DNA of 64,000 nt from Porticoccus sp964395715 (GCA_964395715.1 CAYNAU010000001.1:620001-684000); one strand, 5' to 3'; counted from the stretch's first letter, positions 1-8,574 are shown. The notes: generated by a model not told the origin, from the letters alone. A program made the numbers and translations.

Positions 1-1
1 G

Positions 2-670
2 CGCGATGATGGTGATATCCAGAGCGTGAGTTATATCTCCAGCGAGCAGGCGTTGCAGGAATTTCAGGCGCTCTCGGGTTTTGGCAGCGTCCTGGAGCTG
101 CTGGATGAAAACCCCCTGCCGGGGGTGCTGCTGGTCCAGCCGGCAATGCGTTTCCGCACTGACCTGACCCGCAGTGAAGCACTGGTTGCTCGCGTCGCCG
201 AGCTTGCGGCGGTAGATGATGTTCGTCTGGACATGAAATGGATGCAACGCCTGCAGGGCATTCTGGAAATTGGTCAGCGACTGGTTTTGTCATTGGGGTT
301 GGTATTGTCCCTCGGTGTATTGCTGATCATCGGCAACACCATCCGCCTGGCGATTGAAAACCGCCGGGATGAAATTGTGGTGGTGAAACTGGTGGGAGGA
401 ACCGACAGTTACGTTCGCCGCCCGTTTCTCTACACCGGTATCTGGTATGGCCAGCTGGGCGGCTTGCTCGCCTGGTTGCTGGTCATGTTGGCACTGATCT
501 GGATTGATGGCCCGGTCGACAGGTTGGCAACGCTTTACCAGACATCGTTTTCTCTGGCGGGGTTGGGCTTCAGTGGATTATTGGCGCTGTTGATATCCGG
601 CATTCTGCTGGGGCTATTGGGGGCATGGCTGGCAGTTGCACGGCACCTCGCGAGTATTGAACCAAAATAG
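2..670 (+). CDS. ftsX: Cell division protein FtsX, C-terminal part (5' end outside window)
   Basis: This is the membrane subunit of the FtsEX ABC-type complex, which sits at the division septum and couples ATP hydrolysis by FtsE to activation of cell-wall hydrolases. The frame is open from base 2, so the gene starts upstream. About 222 residues are visible, against roughly 350 for the whole family member. The visible part has the end of the periplasmic domain (motif VSYISSEQALQEF), then three hydrophobic segments: one after the RLVLSLGLVL stretch, one at WYGQLGGLLAWLLVML and one near the C-terminus (GLLALLISGILLGLLGAW). The first transmembrane helix and cytoplasmic N-terminus are missing. rpoH follows on the same strand, the usual ftsYEX-rpoH order. 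A GTG at base 26 is internal and not the start. Confidence 0.93.
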   Translation, partial: RDDGDIQSVSYISSEQALQEFQALSGFGSVLELLDENPLPGVLLVQPAMRFRTDLTRSEALVARVAELAAVDDVRLDMKWMQRLQGILEIGQRLVLSLGLVLSLGVLLIIGNTIRLAIENRRDEIVVVKLVGGTDSYVRRPFLYTGIWYGQLGGLLAWLLVMLALIWIDGPVDRLATLYQTSFSLAGLGFSGLLALLISGILLGLLGAWLAVARHLASIEPK

Positions 671-771
671 GGTTTGTTGATCTGAATCAGGTGCTTATCG
701 CAACTTTTTGCGGGTATGAAAATCTAATTACAAGCTGGTAAACTATCGCACCTTTATATATCGAGGCCGTT

Positions 772-1626
772 ATGAAGAAAGCGTTACAGACAGTTGAATG
801 GATGGCACCCGGTGCCAATCTCTCTGCGTACATGCAGGGAGTAAATGCCATTGCCGTGTTGTCTGCCGATGAAGAGCGCTCTCTGGCAGAGGATCTCTAC
901 TATCGCGAAGACCTTGATGCTGCACGTCGGTTGGTGATGTCACACCTGCGGTTTGTAGTGCACATTGCACGTTCCTACAACGGTTATGGTCTGCCCCTGG
1001 GCGACCTGATCCAGGAAGGTAACGTGGGCTTGATGAAGGCCGTTAAACGTTTCAACCCGGAAAAAGGTGTGCGGCTGGTGTCCTTTGCCGTGCACTGGAT
1101 CAAGGCTGAAATCCACGAATACGTGCTGCGCAACTGGCGTATCGTTAAAGTGGCTACCACCAAAGCACAGCGCAAACTGTTCTTCAACCTCCGTACGGCC
1201 AAGAAGAAACTTGCCTGGTTGACCCAGGACGAGGCCACTGCCATTGCAGAGGATCTCGGTGTGGAAGTTGCCCAGGTGTACGAAATGGAGCAAAGGTTAT
1301 CGGCCCGTGATGCCGCCTTTGATGCGCCGGAAGACAGCGATGACGATAGCAGTTATCAGGCGCCGGCACTTTATCTTGAAGACAAGTCAGCCGATCCGGC
1401 ACTGCAGCTGGAGCGGGCCGATAGCAAGCAGGACAGCTGCCTGCGCATGAGCGAGGCACTGGAAGAGCTCGATGAGAGGAGCCGCGATATTATCAACAGC
1501 CGTTGGCTGGCAGATGACAAGGCGACGCTTCATGATCTGGCTGATCGCTATGGTGTTTCTGCTGAACGTATTCGCCAGCTCGAGCAGAATGCCATGAAAA
1601 AAGTGCGGGCGATTATGGAAGCTTGA
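772..1626 (+). CDS. rpoH: RNA polymerase heat-shock sigma factor RpoH (sigma-32)
   Basis: RpoH directs RNA polymerase to heat-shock promoters. The 284-residue length matches the family. Region 2 is clear (DLIQEGNVGLMKAVKRF, then the -10 recognition helix), followed by the RpoH box QRKLFFNLR, which separates this family from RpoD and RpoS and is involved in core binding and control. Region 4.2 lies at the C-terminus (DLADRYGVSAERIRQLE). The ATG at 772 has GAGG five bases upstream. The roughly 100-bp gap after ftsX leaves room for its own promoter, but I could not assign one with confidence. A strong intrinsic terminator follows the stop. Confidence 0.97.
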   Translation: MKKALQTVEWMAPGANLSAYMQGVNAIAVLSADEERSLAEDLYYREDLDAARRLVMSHLRFVVHIARSYNGYGLPLGDLIQEGNVGLMKAVKRFNPEKGVRLVSFAVHWIKAEIHEYVLRNWRIVKVATTKAQRKLFFNLRTAKKKLAWLTQDEATAIAEDLGVEVAQVYEMEQRLSARDAAFDAPEDSDDDSSYQAPALYLEDKSADPALQLERADSKQDSCLRMSEALEELDERSRDIINSRWLADDKATLHDLADRYGVSAERIRQLEQNAMKKVRAIMEA

Positions 1627-1649
1627 TCCCAGCTGTCAAAGCCTCGCTT

Positions 1650-1676
1650 AAAAGCCGCGGTCTCCGCGGCTTTTTT
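1650..1676 (+). terminator. Intrinsic terminator of rpoH
   Basis: A GC-rich perfect hairpin (arm AAAGCCGCGG, loop TCT) is followed by a run of six T. It lies 24 bases after the rpoH stop and before the next gene. Confidence 0.9.
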
Positions 1677-1697
1677 AATGAAAAGCCAAGGAATACC

Positions 1698-2087
1698 ATG
1701 AAAATAATTGCGATATTTACCGGGCTGTCAGGTTTTCTGGCCGTGGCATTGGGCGCCTTTGGTGCCCACGGCCTGCGCGGCAGCGTTGACTCTGCATTGC
1801 TGGATGTCTGGCACACGGCAGTGCAATACCAGATGTTTCACGTGTTTCCCCTGCTGGCCATCGTGTTTGCTGCAGCGGGAGAGACGCTGCCGCTAATGAA
1901 GTGGGCGGCTCGTCTGTTTCTACTCGGCACCGTGGTTTTCTCGGGGAGCCTTTATGTGCTGGTGTTGAGCGGCATCAGGGCGTTGGGAATGGTGACGCCG
2001 GTTGGCGGAGTGCTGTTGCTGGCAGGTTGGCTCGTTTTTTCCTTTGCCTTGGTGCAATGGGTCGCACGACGCGAGAAAGGAGCCTAG
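1698..2087 (+). CDS. DUF423 family small membrane protein (YgdD-like)
   Basis: This 129-residue protein has four hydrophobic segments and the family signature near the N-terminus (ALGAFGAHGLRG) followed by WHTAVQYQMFH. Members sit in the inner membrane and have no established biochemical role. The chosen ATG at 1698 has AAGGA upstream and lies after the rpoH terminator. Longer in-frame starts would run through that terminator. The stop lies two bases before the TTG start of trmB, so the two are probably co-transcribed. Confidence 0.9.
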   Translation: MKIIAIFTGLSGFLAVALGAFGAHGLRGSVDSALLDVWHTAVQYQMFHVFPLLAIVFAAAGETLPLMKWAARLFLLGTVVFSGSLYVLVLSGIRALGMVTPVGGVLLLAGWLVFSFALVQWVARREKGA

Positions 2088-2089
2088 CG

Positions 2090-2794
2090 TTGGAAATCAA
2101 GCCGGAGTACAAGAAAAAATCCATTCGTAGCTACGTGGTGCGGGCGGGTCGCATGACCGATAGTCAGCGAGCTGCCTTTGAGAAGTACTGGCCCTTCTAT
2201 GGGTTAAATCTCAAGGACGGTCCGGTCAATCTTGATCAGGTGTTTGATCGTGTGGCTCCCCGCGTCCTGGAAATCGGGTTTGGCATGGGTGACTCGCTGC
2301 TGCAGATGTTGCAGCAGGAAACAGATAAGGACTTCGTGGGTATTGAAGTCCACCCGCCGGGGGTGGGTCGCCTGATCAATAATGCCGGCAAGAGCGAACT
2401 GAGTAATTTGCGGGTGTACCTGGCAGATGCCATAGACGTGATGGACGACTGCATACCCGTCGAAAGTTTTGATCGGGTCCAGATTTATTTTCCCGACCCA
2501 TGGCACAAGAAAAAGCACAACAAGCGCCGGTTGATTCAGGCTGATTTTGTTGCCAAGTTGCGAACACATATCAAGCCGGGAGGCATACTTCATCTGGCGA
2601 CAGACTGGGAACCCTATGCCGAGCATATGCTGGAGGTAATGGAGGCAGTCAGCGGCTTTGTGAATGAAGCGGGAGTCGGACAGTATTCGCCGCGCCCGAG
2701 TTATCGGCCGGTGACAAAATTTGAAAAGCGTGGTGCTCGCCTTGGGCATGGCGTTTGGGATTTGCTCTATCGTAAAGAAAGCTCAGTAGACTAG
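2090..2794 (+). CDS. trmB: tRNA (guanine-N7-)-methyltransferase TrmB
   Basis: TrmB uses S-adenosylmethionine to make m7G46 in the variable loop of tRNAs. The SAM-binding motif is VLEIGFGMGDSLLQM, and the family-specific motif IYFPDPWHKKKHNKRR is intact. The C-terminal region ends with YRPVTKFEKRG. I chose the TTG at 2090 because AAAGGAG lies 7 bases upstream and the resulting 234 residues match family length. In-frame extension upstream would lie inside the DUF423 gene. The function is secure; the start is an inference. Confidence 0.94.
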   Translation: MEIKPEYKKKSIRSYVVRAGRMTDSQRAAFEKYWPFYGLNLKDGPVNLDQVFDRVAPRVLEIGFGMGDSLLQMLQQETDKDFVGIEVHPPGVGRLINNAGKSELSNLRVYLADAIDVMDDCIPVESFDRVQIYFPDPWHKKKHNKRRLIQADFVAKLRTHIKPGGILHLATDWEPYAEHMLEVMEAVSGFVNEAGVGQYSPRPSYRPVTKFEKRGARLGHGVWDLLYRKESSVD

Positions 2795-2873
2795 CAGTCT
2801 GTAGAAATACGTTTTCGAGGCCGTTTAGGCTAACGACGCAGAAGTCACGCAGATAGTTTTTCAACAAGCTTTG

Positions 2874-3707
2874 CTAGGTCGCGACCAACAGATCACCTTT
2901 ATAGTGCTCCATGAGGCGTTCCACCTTACAGCCTACCAGTGTGCTGTAGAGACTTTTATCGCGACTTTTCCCCATGACCAGAACAGCGGCCTCCAGTTGC
3001 TGGGCGCGCTGGTAAATCACCGTACAGGGTCGCCCGATTTGCAGGTGCACCCGTGATGGGTCTATGGCAAAGCGTTGGGCTATCGCGGATTGTTCTGCGG
3101 TCAGTTCCGACAGGTAATCAAAGCCGAGATGGGTGGCAATCGACTCCTGCTCATCCAGTGCACAGACCAGCCTCAACTCGCGGTGCATGTCTTCGGCCAG
3201 ATTACTGGCGGTGGCCAATACGTTGTGATTCAGTCCGTCGTGGAGTTCATCGTCCCGGCGCGGGTCAATGGCCGCCAGGATGGGGTCTTCTGGCGACAGC
3301 GCCTCTCCGGCAACCAGGTAGAGTGGGCAGGGGGTGGATTCCAGCCATCGTGGCAGGTCTTCCTGGTAAGCCCGATCAAGAAACATCATGCAGACGTCGG
3401 GCTGCAGGGCGCGCTGGCAGGCGGCTGTCAAAACGTCATCGTTCCAGGCGGCTTCATAATTTACGTCCGCGGTTAATCCGAGTTTTGCCACGTGATGCCT
3501 GAGGCGCTGCTCGAGTTCACAGCGAGACTCGTGTTTGGCGTCCTGGCGTGAATTGAAGTGCAGCATTTCCTTCCTGCTGAGATAGCAGCAGGAAAACGCG
3601 ATAAGACTGGCACCACTCTCTACCGCCAGAGCAGCCGCCCGTCCCAGGGCTGGCTGATCAGGGGCATTGGGGTTGATCGCAACGAGATAGGAGAGACAAT
3701 TGACCAA
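2874..3707 (-). CDS. Tandem-domain universal stress protein (UspE-like)
   Basis: This is a cytoplasmic 277-residue protein with two UspA-type alpha/beta domains: one from about residue 5 to 140 (LSYLVAINPNAPDQPALGRA at its start) and one from about 150 to 277 (ILAAIDPRRDDELHDGLNH). The second domain ends with a nucleotide-binding-like segment (VLVMGKSRDKSLYSTLVG) and LLVAT. The length and domain pair match UspE-type proteins, which are induced by general stress. The start at 3707 is followed directly by strong family similarity. It is divergent from elbB, with which it shares a 115-bp promoter region. Confidence 0.88.
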   Translation of the reverse strand: MVNCLSYLVAINPNAPDQPALGRAAALAVESGASLIAFSCCYLSRKEMLHFNSRQDAKHESRCELEQRLRHHVAKLGLTADVNYEAAWNDDVLTAACQRALQPDVCMMFLDRAYQEDLPRWLESTPCPLYLVAGEALSPEDPILAAIDPRRDDELHDGLNHNVLATASNLAEDMHRELRLVCALDEQESIATHLGFDYLSELTAEQSAIAQRFAIDPSRVHLQIGRPCTVIYQRAQQLEAAVLVMGKSRDKSLYSTLVGCKVERLMEHYKGDLLVAT

Positions 3708-3822
3708 GGGTTTCTGCTCCAGGAGAACCGTAGGATTTTAGGCGGTTGCTCCATATAATCTGGGTTCTATTCTAACCATAGACTATTTTTATTCCGTATC
3801 AGGTAAATCTGGGAGGGTTATT

Positions 3823-4479
3823 ATGGCCAAGCGCGTTGCAGTTGTGCTTTCTGGTTGCGGTGTTTACGACGGGTCGGAAATCTATGAGACGGTGATTACG
3901 TTGCTGCGGCTGGATCAGGCCGGAGCCGAGGTGCAATGTTTTGCCCCCGATATGCAACAGCTCCATGTCATCAACCATGCTACCGGTGAGTTGATGGAAG
4001 GCGAGGAGCGCAATGTGCTGATAGAGGCAGCCCGGCTTGCCAGAGGTAACATTCAGAACCTGTCAGATGCAGATGCGGCCGAGTTTGATGCCGTGATTCT
4101 TCCCGGTGGTTTTGGCGCCGCCAAGAATCTATCTGATTTTGCCGTGAACGGCGCCGATCTGACGGTGATCCCCCCCCTGGTTGCCTTTGTTCAGGCCATG
4201 CGTGAAGCAAACAAGCCTGTGGGGTTGATGTGTATCGCCCCCGCCATGACCGGCGTCCTGTTTACTGATGGCGCAACCTGCACCATAGGCAGCGACCCCG
4301 GGGTTGCCCGGGCCGTCGAAGCCACCGGAGCGATTCATAAAAACTGCGGGGTGGATGAGGTTTGCATTGATGAAGCCAACAAGCTGGTGACCACGCCTGC
4401 CTACATGTTGGCGGAAAATATCGGTGAAGCTGCCATCGGTATCAACAAGCTGGTGGATGCTGTTTTGGCGATGGCCTGA
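3823..4479 (+). CDS. elbB: ElbB family protein (DJ-1/PfpI superfamily, isoprenoid-associated glyoxalase III)
   Basis: This 218-residue protein of the class I glutamine amidotransferase-like fold belongs to the ElbB branch. E. coli ElbB (also ElbA/YhbL) has glyoxalase activity and was linked to isoprenoid synthesis. Family motifs are VLSGCGVYDGSEIYE at the N-terminus, VILPGGFGAAKNLSDFA, and the nucleophile elbow GLMCIAPAM with the conserved cysteine. A GGGAGG ribosome-binding site precedes ATG 3823. Its stop overlaps the start of the next gene by one base (TGATG), which suggests translational coupling. Confidence 0.93.
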   Translation: MAKRVAVVLSGCGVYDGSEIYETVITLLRLDQAGAEVQCFAPDMQQLHVINHATGELMEGEERNVLIEAARLARGNIQNLSDADAAEFDAVILPGGFGAAKNLSDFAVNGADLTVIPPLVAFVQAMREANKPVGLMCIAPAMTGVLFTDGATCTIGSDPGVARAVEATGAIHKNCGVDEVCIDEANKLVTTPAYMLAENIGEAAIGINKLVDAVLAMA

Positions 4480-4982
4480 TGGTGGCGCCGCAACGACCGG
4501 GCAATCCTTTCTGGGAATATTCACTGGCGCATTATGGTCGCAGGGAGGTGGCACAGGTATGTCTCCATTTGCAGGATACCTATAGCGTCAATATCAACCT
4601 GCTGCTTTTTTGCTGCTGGACCGGTTCCAGGGGGGAACCGCTGAACACAGCTCAGATACACAAGGCACAGCGTGTAATCGCGGAGTGGGATACGCAGGTT
4701 GTACAGCGGCTGCGACAGTTGCGGCGTTATCTGAAAGGCTCTTCCGCGGCGACTGAGCAGATAGAAAAGGATGTAAGGGAGCTGGAGCTGAGCACAGAGC
4801 GGGTGCTACAGGATATGCTGGTCGATTGGTGGCTGGGTGAATCCCGCGACGACTGTGATCAAAAGATGCCCTCGGTGCAGAAGGCAAACCTTGAGCTTTT
4901 CCTGTCCCTGTCGGGTGCTCCGTTGCCTGGAAACCAATCCCCTCTGCTATGGCCCTTAACCCGGCCACATTTCCCGGCATGA
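4479..4982 (+). CDS. TIGR02444/DUF2390 family protein
   Basis: This is a 167-residue, probably cytoplasmic, mostly helical protein of unknown function. The N-terminal motif NPFWEYSLAHYGRREVAQVC followed by LQDTYSVNINLLLFCCW is characteristic of TIGR02444, a family restricted mainly to marine and pseudomonad gammaproteobacteria. No catalytic motif is visible. The start codon overlaps the elbB stop, so the pair forms a coupled operon. The next gene begins about 48 bases further on with its own ribosome-binding site. Confidence 0.82.
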   Translation: MVAPQRPGNPFWEYSLAHYGRREVAQVCLHLQDTYSVNINLLLFCCWTGSRGEPLNTAQIHKAQRVIAEWDTQVVQRLRQLRRYLKGSSAATEQIEKDVRELELSTERVLQDMLVDWWLGESRDDCDQKMPSVQKANLELFLSLSGAPLPGNQSPLLWPLTRPHFPA

Positions 4983-5029
4983 ATTACGGTAAGATGCTGG
5001 CTGACCATGTAATTGTTAAAGGACGGATT

Positions 5030-5782
5030 ATGAAAATGAAACTGGTGTTGCTGGTGTTGCTGGCGTTGACAGCGTCACTGACGTTAACAGCCTGCAATGA
5101 CGACGCTGACTCCGGGCAAGCGGACACCGCTGTTGATTTGGATAACCAGGCCCAAAAGCTGAGTTATCTGATTGGTATGGACACGGGCGGCAGGCTTTCC
5201 GCACAGCCCGAGATTGCACTGGATCGCGAAGCCTTTCTCGCTGGCTTTGATGACGCACTGGCAGGTCGCGATCCGCGCCTGAGTCAGGAAGAGCTGACGG
5301 CGGTGGTTCAGGAGTTTCAGCAACAGCAGGAGGCGAGGCAGCAGCAGGCTACCGCTGAGCGCCAGGAAGCCATGCGCCTGGCCGCGGAAAACAATGCTGC
5401 TGAGGGCAAGGCATTTCTTGAGGAAAACTCAGGAAAAGAAGGCGTGGTAACCACCGAGACGGGTTTGCAGTACAAAGTGTTGCAGGTGGGTGCCGGCGCC
5501 ATGCCCGAGGCCGCCAGTACGGTTGAGGTCAAATACCGCGGTCGCCTGATCGATGGTACCGAGTTTGATGCTTCGGAAAACCACGGGGGAAGCGTAGAGC
5601 TCCGTCTAGACCAGGTGATTCCCGGCTGGACAGAAGCACTGCAAAAAATGCAGGAAGGCTCGGTGTGGGAGTTGTATATTCCGGCTGATCTGGCCTACGG
5701 GCCAAGCGGTACCTCGGGTCTGGTGGGGCCCAACGCCACGCTGATTTTTGAGGTTGAGCTGATAGCAGTAGTTGCAGAATAA
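5030..5782 (+). CDS. FKBP-type peptidyl-prolyl cis-trans isomerase, lipoprotein (FkpA/Mip type)
   Basis: The protein has 250 residues. A signal sequence ends in the lipobox LTAC with Cys22 as the lipidation site, so it should be anchored on the periplasmic face of a membrane. An N-terminal helical dimerisation domain (about 45-145, Q/E-rich) is followed by the FKBP fold (about 155-248) with YRGRLIDGTEFDAS, VIPGWTEALQKMQEGS and the conserved YIPADLAYG. The family catalyses prolyl isomerisation of envelope proteins. AAAGGA stands 6 bases before ATG 5030. Longer in-frame versions start inside the preceding gene and would bury the signal peptide. A terminator follows. Confidence 0.93.
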   Translation: MKMKLVLLVLLALTASLTLTACNDDADSGQADTAVDLDNQAQKLSYLIGMDTGGRLSAQPEIALDREAFLAGFDDALAGRDPRLSQEELTAVVQEFQQQQEARQQQATAERQEAMRLAAENNAAEGKAFLEENSGKEGVVTTETGLQYKVLQVGAGAMPEAASTVEVKYRGRLIDGTEFDASENHGGSVELRLDQVIPGWTEALQKMQEGSVWELYIPADLAYGPSGTSGLVGPNATLIFEVELIAVVAE

Positions 5783-5803
5783 CGGTTGCTGCCGTGACGC
5801 AAT

Positions 5804-5828
5804 AAAAAAGGCCCTAAGGGCCTTTTTT
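5804..5828. terminator. Bidirectional intrinsic terminator
   Basis: A symmetrical hairpin (AAAAAAGGCCC / GGGCCTTTTTT with a two-base loop) lies between the convergent FKBP and rsd genes and has a T-run on either strand. Confidence 0.88.
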
Positions 5829-5863
5829 ATTGTCAACTGATTACCTTGCCGGTCGGGTGGGCC

Positions 5864-6334
5864 TTATTGCGCCAGCTTGTCCTGATGAGATGTGTGCAGG
5901 ACCTCAATCATGATATCTTCTGCCTCCATGCGGGCACTCAGTGACTCCCCAAGGGAAGAGAGGTCCACTCCCAGCGTGGTCAGGTCATCGGTTTCCAGGT
6001 ATTTATCATTGAAGTCGAGAATGAGCTCTGTGGTGGCATCAATGGTTTTCAGCAGCCGGTTGGCAGTTTGCAGGGCATCGCCGTCCTCGAAGTCCTTGCC
6101 TTCACGCACCAGCTGGTCGTAGATTTCAAAATGGCCGGCAGACGTGTAGTCCACAAGAATTTCACAAAAGGCTTTTACCTTGTGCCGGTGAGAGAGGTCA
6201 TCGCTGTCAAAAGTACGAATATCGCCGAGGCTGCAAAAGCGCACCAGCATATCCTGGCGCTCCTGGAGCCACTGATCGATTAAATGGCTGACGCCACCCC
6301 AACGTTCCTGTGCCGACTTACAGTCTTCAAGCAT
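5864..6334 (-). CDS. rsd: Rsd/AlgQ family anti-sigma-70 regulator
   Basis: This 156-residue, all-helical cytoplasmic protein resembles Rsd of E. coli (158 residues) and AlgQ of Pseudomonas. Both bind region 4 of the housekeeping sigma factor and shift polymerase toward alternative sigmas. Signature segments are CKSAQERWGG near the N-terminus, LVRFCSLGD and FCEILVDYTSAGHFEIYDQL. The ATG at 6334 is chosen because family similarity begins there; the long in-frame extension upstream runs into the lrgB gene and is low-complexity. Gene position next to dsbB-like genes also matches pseudomonads (algQ near dsb genes). Confidence 0.92.
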   Translation of the reverse strand: MLEDCKSAQERWGGVSHLIDQWLQERQDMLVRFCSLGDIRTFDSDDLSHRHKVKAFCEILVDYTSAGHFEIYDQLVREGKDFEDGDALQTANRLLKTIDATTELILDFNDKYLETDDLTTLGVDLSSLGESLSARMEAEDIMIEVLHTSHQDKLAQ

Positions 6335-6429
6335 AGACAGCTGCTTTTGTTGTTTTTGGTCGACCAAGCATAGGGAAACAGGCAGTGGCTGGCAAGGGTG
6401 TAAATACAGCGCTCCTTTCCGGTCGCGGC

Positions 6430-7134
6430 CTAAAACCACCAGAGAATAAGCCAGGGGAGGACCAGCGCCGTCAGGGCGCCAGTCATTCCCAACCCGAGGC
6501 TGGAAAATGCGCCGCAGCGAGTGCTGATCTCGAAGGCGCGAGTGGTGCCCACCCCGTGGGCGCAAATGCCGGTGACAAAGCCGATAATGCGGTCATCACG
6601 GATACCGAGTTTGCTGAACAGAAGTGGGCCGAGAATAGCACCGATTACACCGGTGAAAACCACCACCCCGGCCGTCAATCCCGGAAGGCCGCCAACTTTT
6701 TCTGCGATGCCCAGTGCGATAGGGGTGGTCACGGATTTGGGTGCCAGGGATACCAGTGTTTCACTATTGCCCCCCAGCAGCGAGGCAATGCCCAGTGCGC
6801 TGATGACCGCAAAACTGGCCCCAAACAGCAGCGTGCTCAGCAGGGGGCGTGCCAGCCGGCGAATATGGTGGAATTGTTGGTGCAGGGGAATAGCCAGTGC
6901 CACCGTTGCTGTCCCCAGCAGATAAAAAAACGGGCTATTGGCCAGTCGATAGTGTGAATAGCTGACCCCGGTCAATAACAGTACACCCGTCACCAGTAGC
7001 GGTCCGACCACCAGGGGGTGGAGCAGTGCCTGTATGGCCGGGCGGGCATGAGAGGCTCGGTACAGGGTAAACGCTATGAAAAATGCCGCGCCAGTCAGTG
7101 CCAACAGGGCCAGCGTGGTTAGCACGACGGTCAT
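6430..7134 (-). CDS. LrgB/CidB family membrane protein
   Basis: This 234-residue integral membrane protein has about seven hydrophobic segments. Family motifs include LNPLLVTG-like PLLVTGVLLL, the central KSVTTPIAL and HGVGTTRAFE. LrgB/CidB proteins work with LrgA/CidA partners and are associated with holin-like control of cell lysis, or with small organic acid and pyruvate transport. Its ATG overlaps the stop of the lrgA-type gene by 4 bases (ATGA), the classic pair arrangement. It is last in the dsbB-lrgA-lrgB run. Confidence 0.92.
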   Translation of the reverse strand: MTVVLTTLALLALTGAAFFIAFTLYRASHARPAIQALLHPLVVGPLLVTGVLLLTGVSYSHYRLANSPFFYLLGTATVALAIPLHQQFHHIRRLARPLLSTLLFGASFAVISALGIASLLGGNSETLVSLAPKSVTTPIALGIAEKVGGLPGLTAGVVVFTGVIGAILGPLLFSKLGIRDDRIIGFVTGICAHGVGTTRAFEISTRCGAFSSLGLGMTGALTALVLPWLILWWF

Positions 7135-7493
7135 TGGCTGTCCCCGTCAGGATCAGGCATCAGCCGGTGCATGAGGTAGCCTGCCGCCGCCATGGTTAAA
7201 AGCGTGCCCAGAAACATGGCGCCAATGATCGGCAGCCATTGATCGGTCGTGATGTCCGGTAAAAAAAACAGCCCGGTACAGGCGGGCAGAAACATCAGCG
7301 ATAGCCAGCGGATCATGAAATGCCCTGTTTCACCCAGCCATTCAGGGGTCTCTGTTCCCGTGAGTTGCAGTGTCGCAAACAGCAGCACCATACCAATCAC
7401 CGGTCCGGGTATGGGCATACCGCTCAGGTAGACGATGGCCTCGCCGACGCCCTGAAAGCAAACCAGCGTGGCAAGCCCTCGCAACATGTTCAC
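7131..7493 (-). CDS. LrgA/CidA family holin-like membrane protein
   Basis: This 120-residue protein has four hydrophobic segments and the family motif GMPIPGPVIGMVLLF, followed by LSLMFLPACTGLFF. It pairs with the LrgB-type protein encoded immediately downstream with a 4-base overlap. I place the start at GTG 7493, which overlaps the dsbB stop; ATG 7487 two codons later is an equally plausible start. Starts further upstream would lie within dsbB. The direct coupling to dsbB is unusual and is listed as a finding. Confidence 0.9.
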   Translation of the reverse strand: MNMLRGLATLVCFQGVGEAIVYLSGMPIPGPVIGMVLLFATLQLTGTETPEWLGETGHFMIRWLSLMFLPACTGLFFLPDITTDQWLPIIGAMFLGTLLTMAAAGYLMHRLMPDPDGDSQ

Positions 7494-7966
7494 GGCTTGC
7501 GAACAACCTGCCAGATACCCAGGGCAGCCAGCCCAAGGAAGCAGATCATGGTCCAGCCCGGGATGCTGAGGCCAAGGAATGTCCACTGAACTTCAGCGCA
7601 ATTGCCGTCGCCGCGCAGCAGCATGCCCAATGCCTGGTCAAAACTGAACACATCGAACAGGTACTCGGCGGGTGGCCCGCAGGCGGGCACCTGATCTTCG
7701 GGTAGGCTCTGCAACCACAGTTGCTTGCCGGAAAAAAAGCTTCCCCCCAGAGCGCTGAGTGCCGTGAGTATTCCGTAAAGCCGGACTTTTCTGTTGTGGA
7801 GAAAGGCGAGCAGCGCAATACCCCCGGTGAGCATCACAAAAACCCGCTGGGTAATGCACAGATAGCAGGGTGTCAGTTCCATGACATGCTGCATATACAG
7901 GGCGACGAGTATCAGCGACAGGCAAGCGACAAACATCAGTAGAAAGACTTGTCTGGGAGTGGGCAT
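7490..7966 (-). CDS. dsbB: Disulfide bond formation protein DsbB
   Basis: This inner-membrane quinone reductase reoxidises periplasmic DsbA. The protein has 158 residues and four hydrophobic segments. The first periplasmic loop has the CXXC pair Cys34/Cys37 (TPCYLC), and the second loop carries the other pair (VPACGPPAEY and GDGNCAEVQW), so all four redox cysteines are present. ATG 7966 is chosen because AAGGAA lies 6 bases upstream; an in-frame TTG at 7984 would place that ribosome-binding site inside the gene. Its stop overlaps the start of the lrgA-type gene. Confidence 0.94.
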   Translation of the reverse strand: MPTPRQVFLLMFVACLSLILVALYMQHVMELTPCYLCITQRVFVMLTGGIALLAFLHNRKVRLYGILTALSALGGSFFSGKQLWLQSLPEDQVPACGPPAEYLFDVFSFDQALGMLLRGDGNCAEVQWTFLGLSIPGWTMICFLGLAALGIWQVVRKP

Positions 7967-7980
7967 AGTGAAGTTCCTTG

Positions 7981-8574
7981 TCAAAGATGGTTCGATTCTA
8001 GACGCTGCTTTGCCGAAAACTCAATCAGGCGGGGGAACAGCTGATGGAATTCCTGCTCCAGTAACGGATATTGTTGTTCAAGAAATGGAAAGGCCTCCTG
8101 GAGCGGTACCGGGTTGCGGAAACGCTGGCCAATGCGTTCCAGCATAATTTCCAGTTCCTCAAAGCGAGCATAATTCTGCAGCCAGTTCACCCTGGGGGCG
8201 ACTTCGCAAAAGCGTTTTGCGCCCGCAGGCAGGATGTTGTGATAGCTTGCCAGTGTGCGATAAAAGTCCTGGCAAAAAATGTCTAGTTCCCGGTCATGGT
8301 ACTGCGGCCAGTTGGCGGCCAGCATGTGGTCATAACAGAGGTCGAGCAGGATACCGGCAAAGCGACGGTAAGGTGGTGAAAAGCGCTCGATGGCGATCTG
8401 AACTTCAGGCTGCCTGTCTGTAAATACATCAATTTGACGATGCAGCTGAATACCGCATTCGATGGTGTCAGGAAAGTCACCCCTCAGGGGACCCTTGATG
8501 AAATCACCCAGTAGACCGCCTACCATGCGCTGCGGATTTTCACCGGACAGGTACAGGTGGGCAAGGTAGTTCAT
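7981..8574 (-). CDS. acpH: Acyl carrier protein phosphodiesterase AcpH
   Basis: This 197-residue cytoplasmic enzyme of the DUF479 family removes the 4'-phosphopantetheine arm from acyl carrier protein. The N-terminal signature MNYLAHLYLSGENPQRMVGG plus LLGDFIKG is typical, and the metal-binding HD-like histidines and aspartates (LHRQIDVFTDRQP; LLDLCYDHMLA) are present. Its ATG overlaps the gshA stop by 4 bases, so translation is probably coupled to gshA. It ends 15 bases before the dsbB start, which places dsbB and the lrg genes in the same run. Confidence 0.92.
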   Translation of the reverse strand: MNYLAHLYLSGENPQRMVGGLLGDFIKGPLRGDFPDTIECGIQLHRQIDVFTDRQPEVQIAIERFSPPYRRFAGILLDLCYDHMLAANWPQYHDRELDIFCQDFYRTLASYHNILPAGAKRFCEVAPRVNWLQNYARFEELEIMLERIGQRFRNPVPLQEAFPFLEQQYPLLEQEFHQLFPRLIEFSAKQRLESNHL

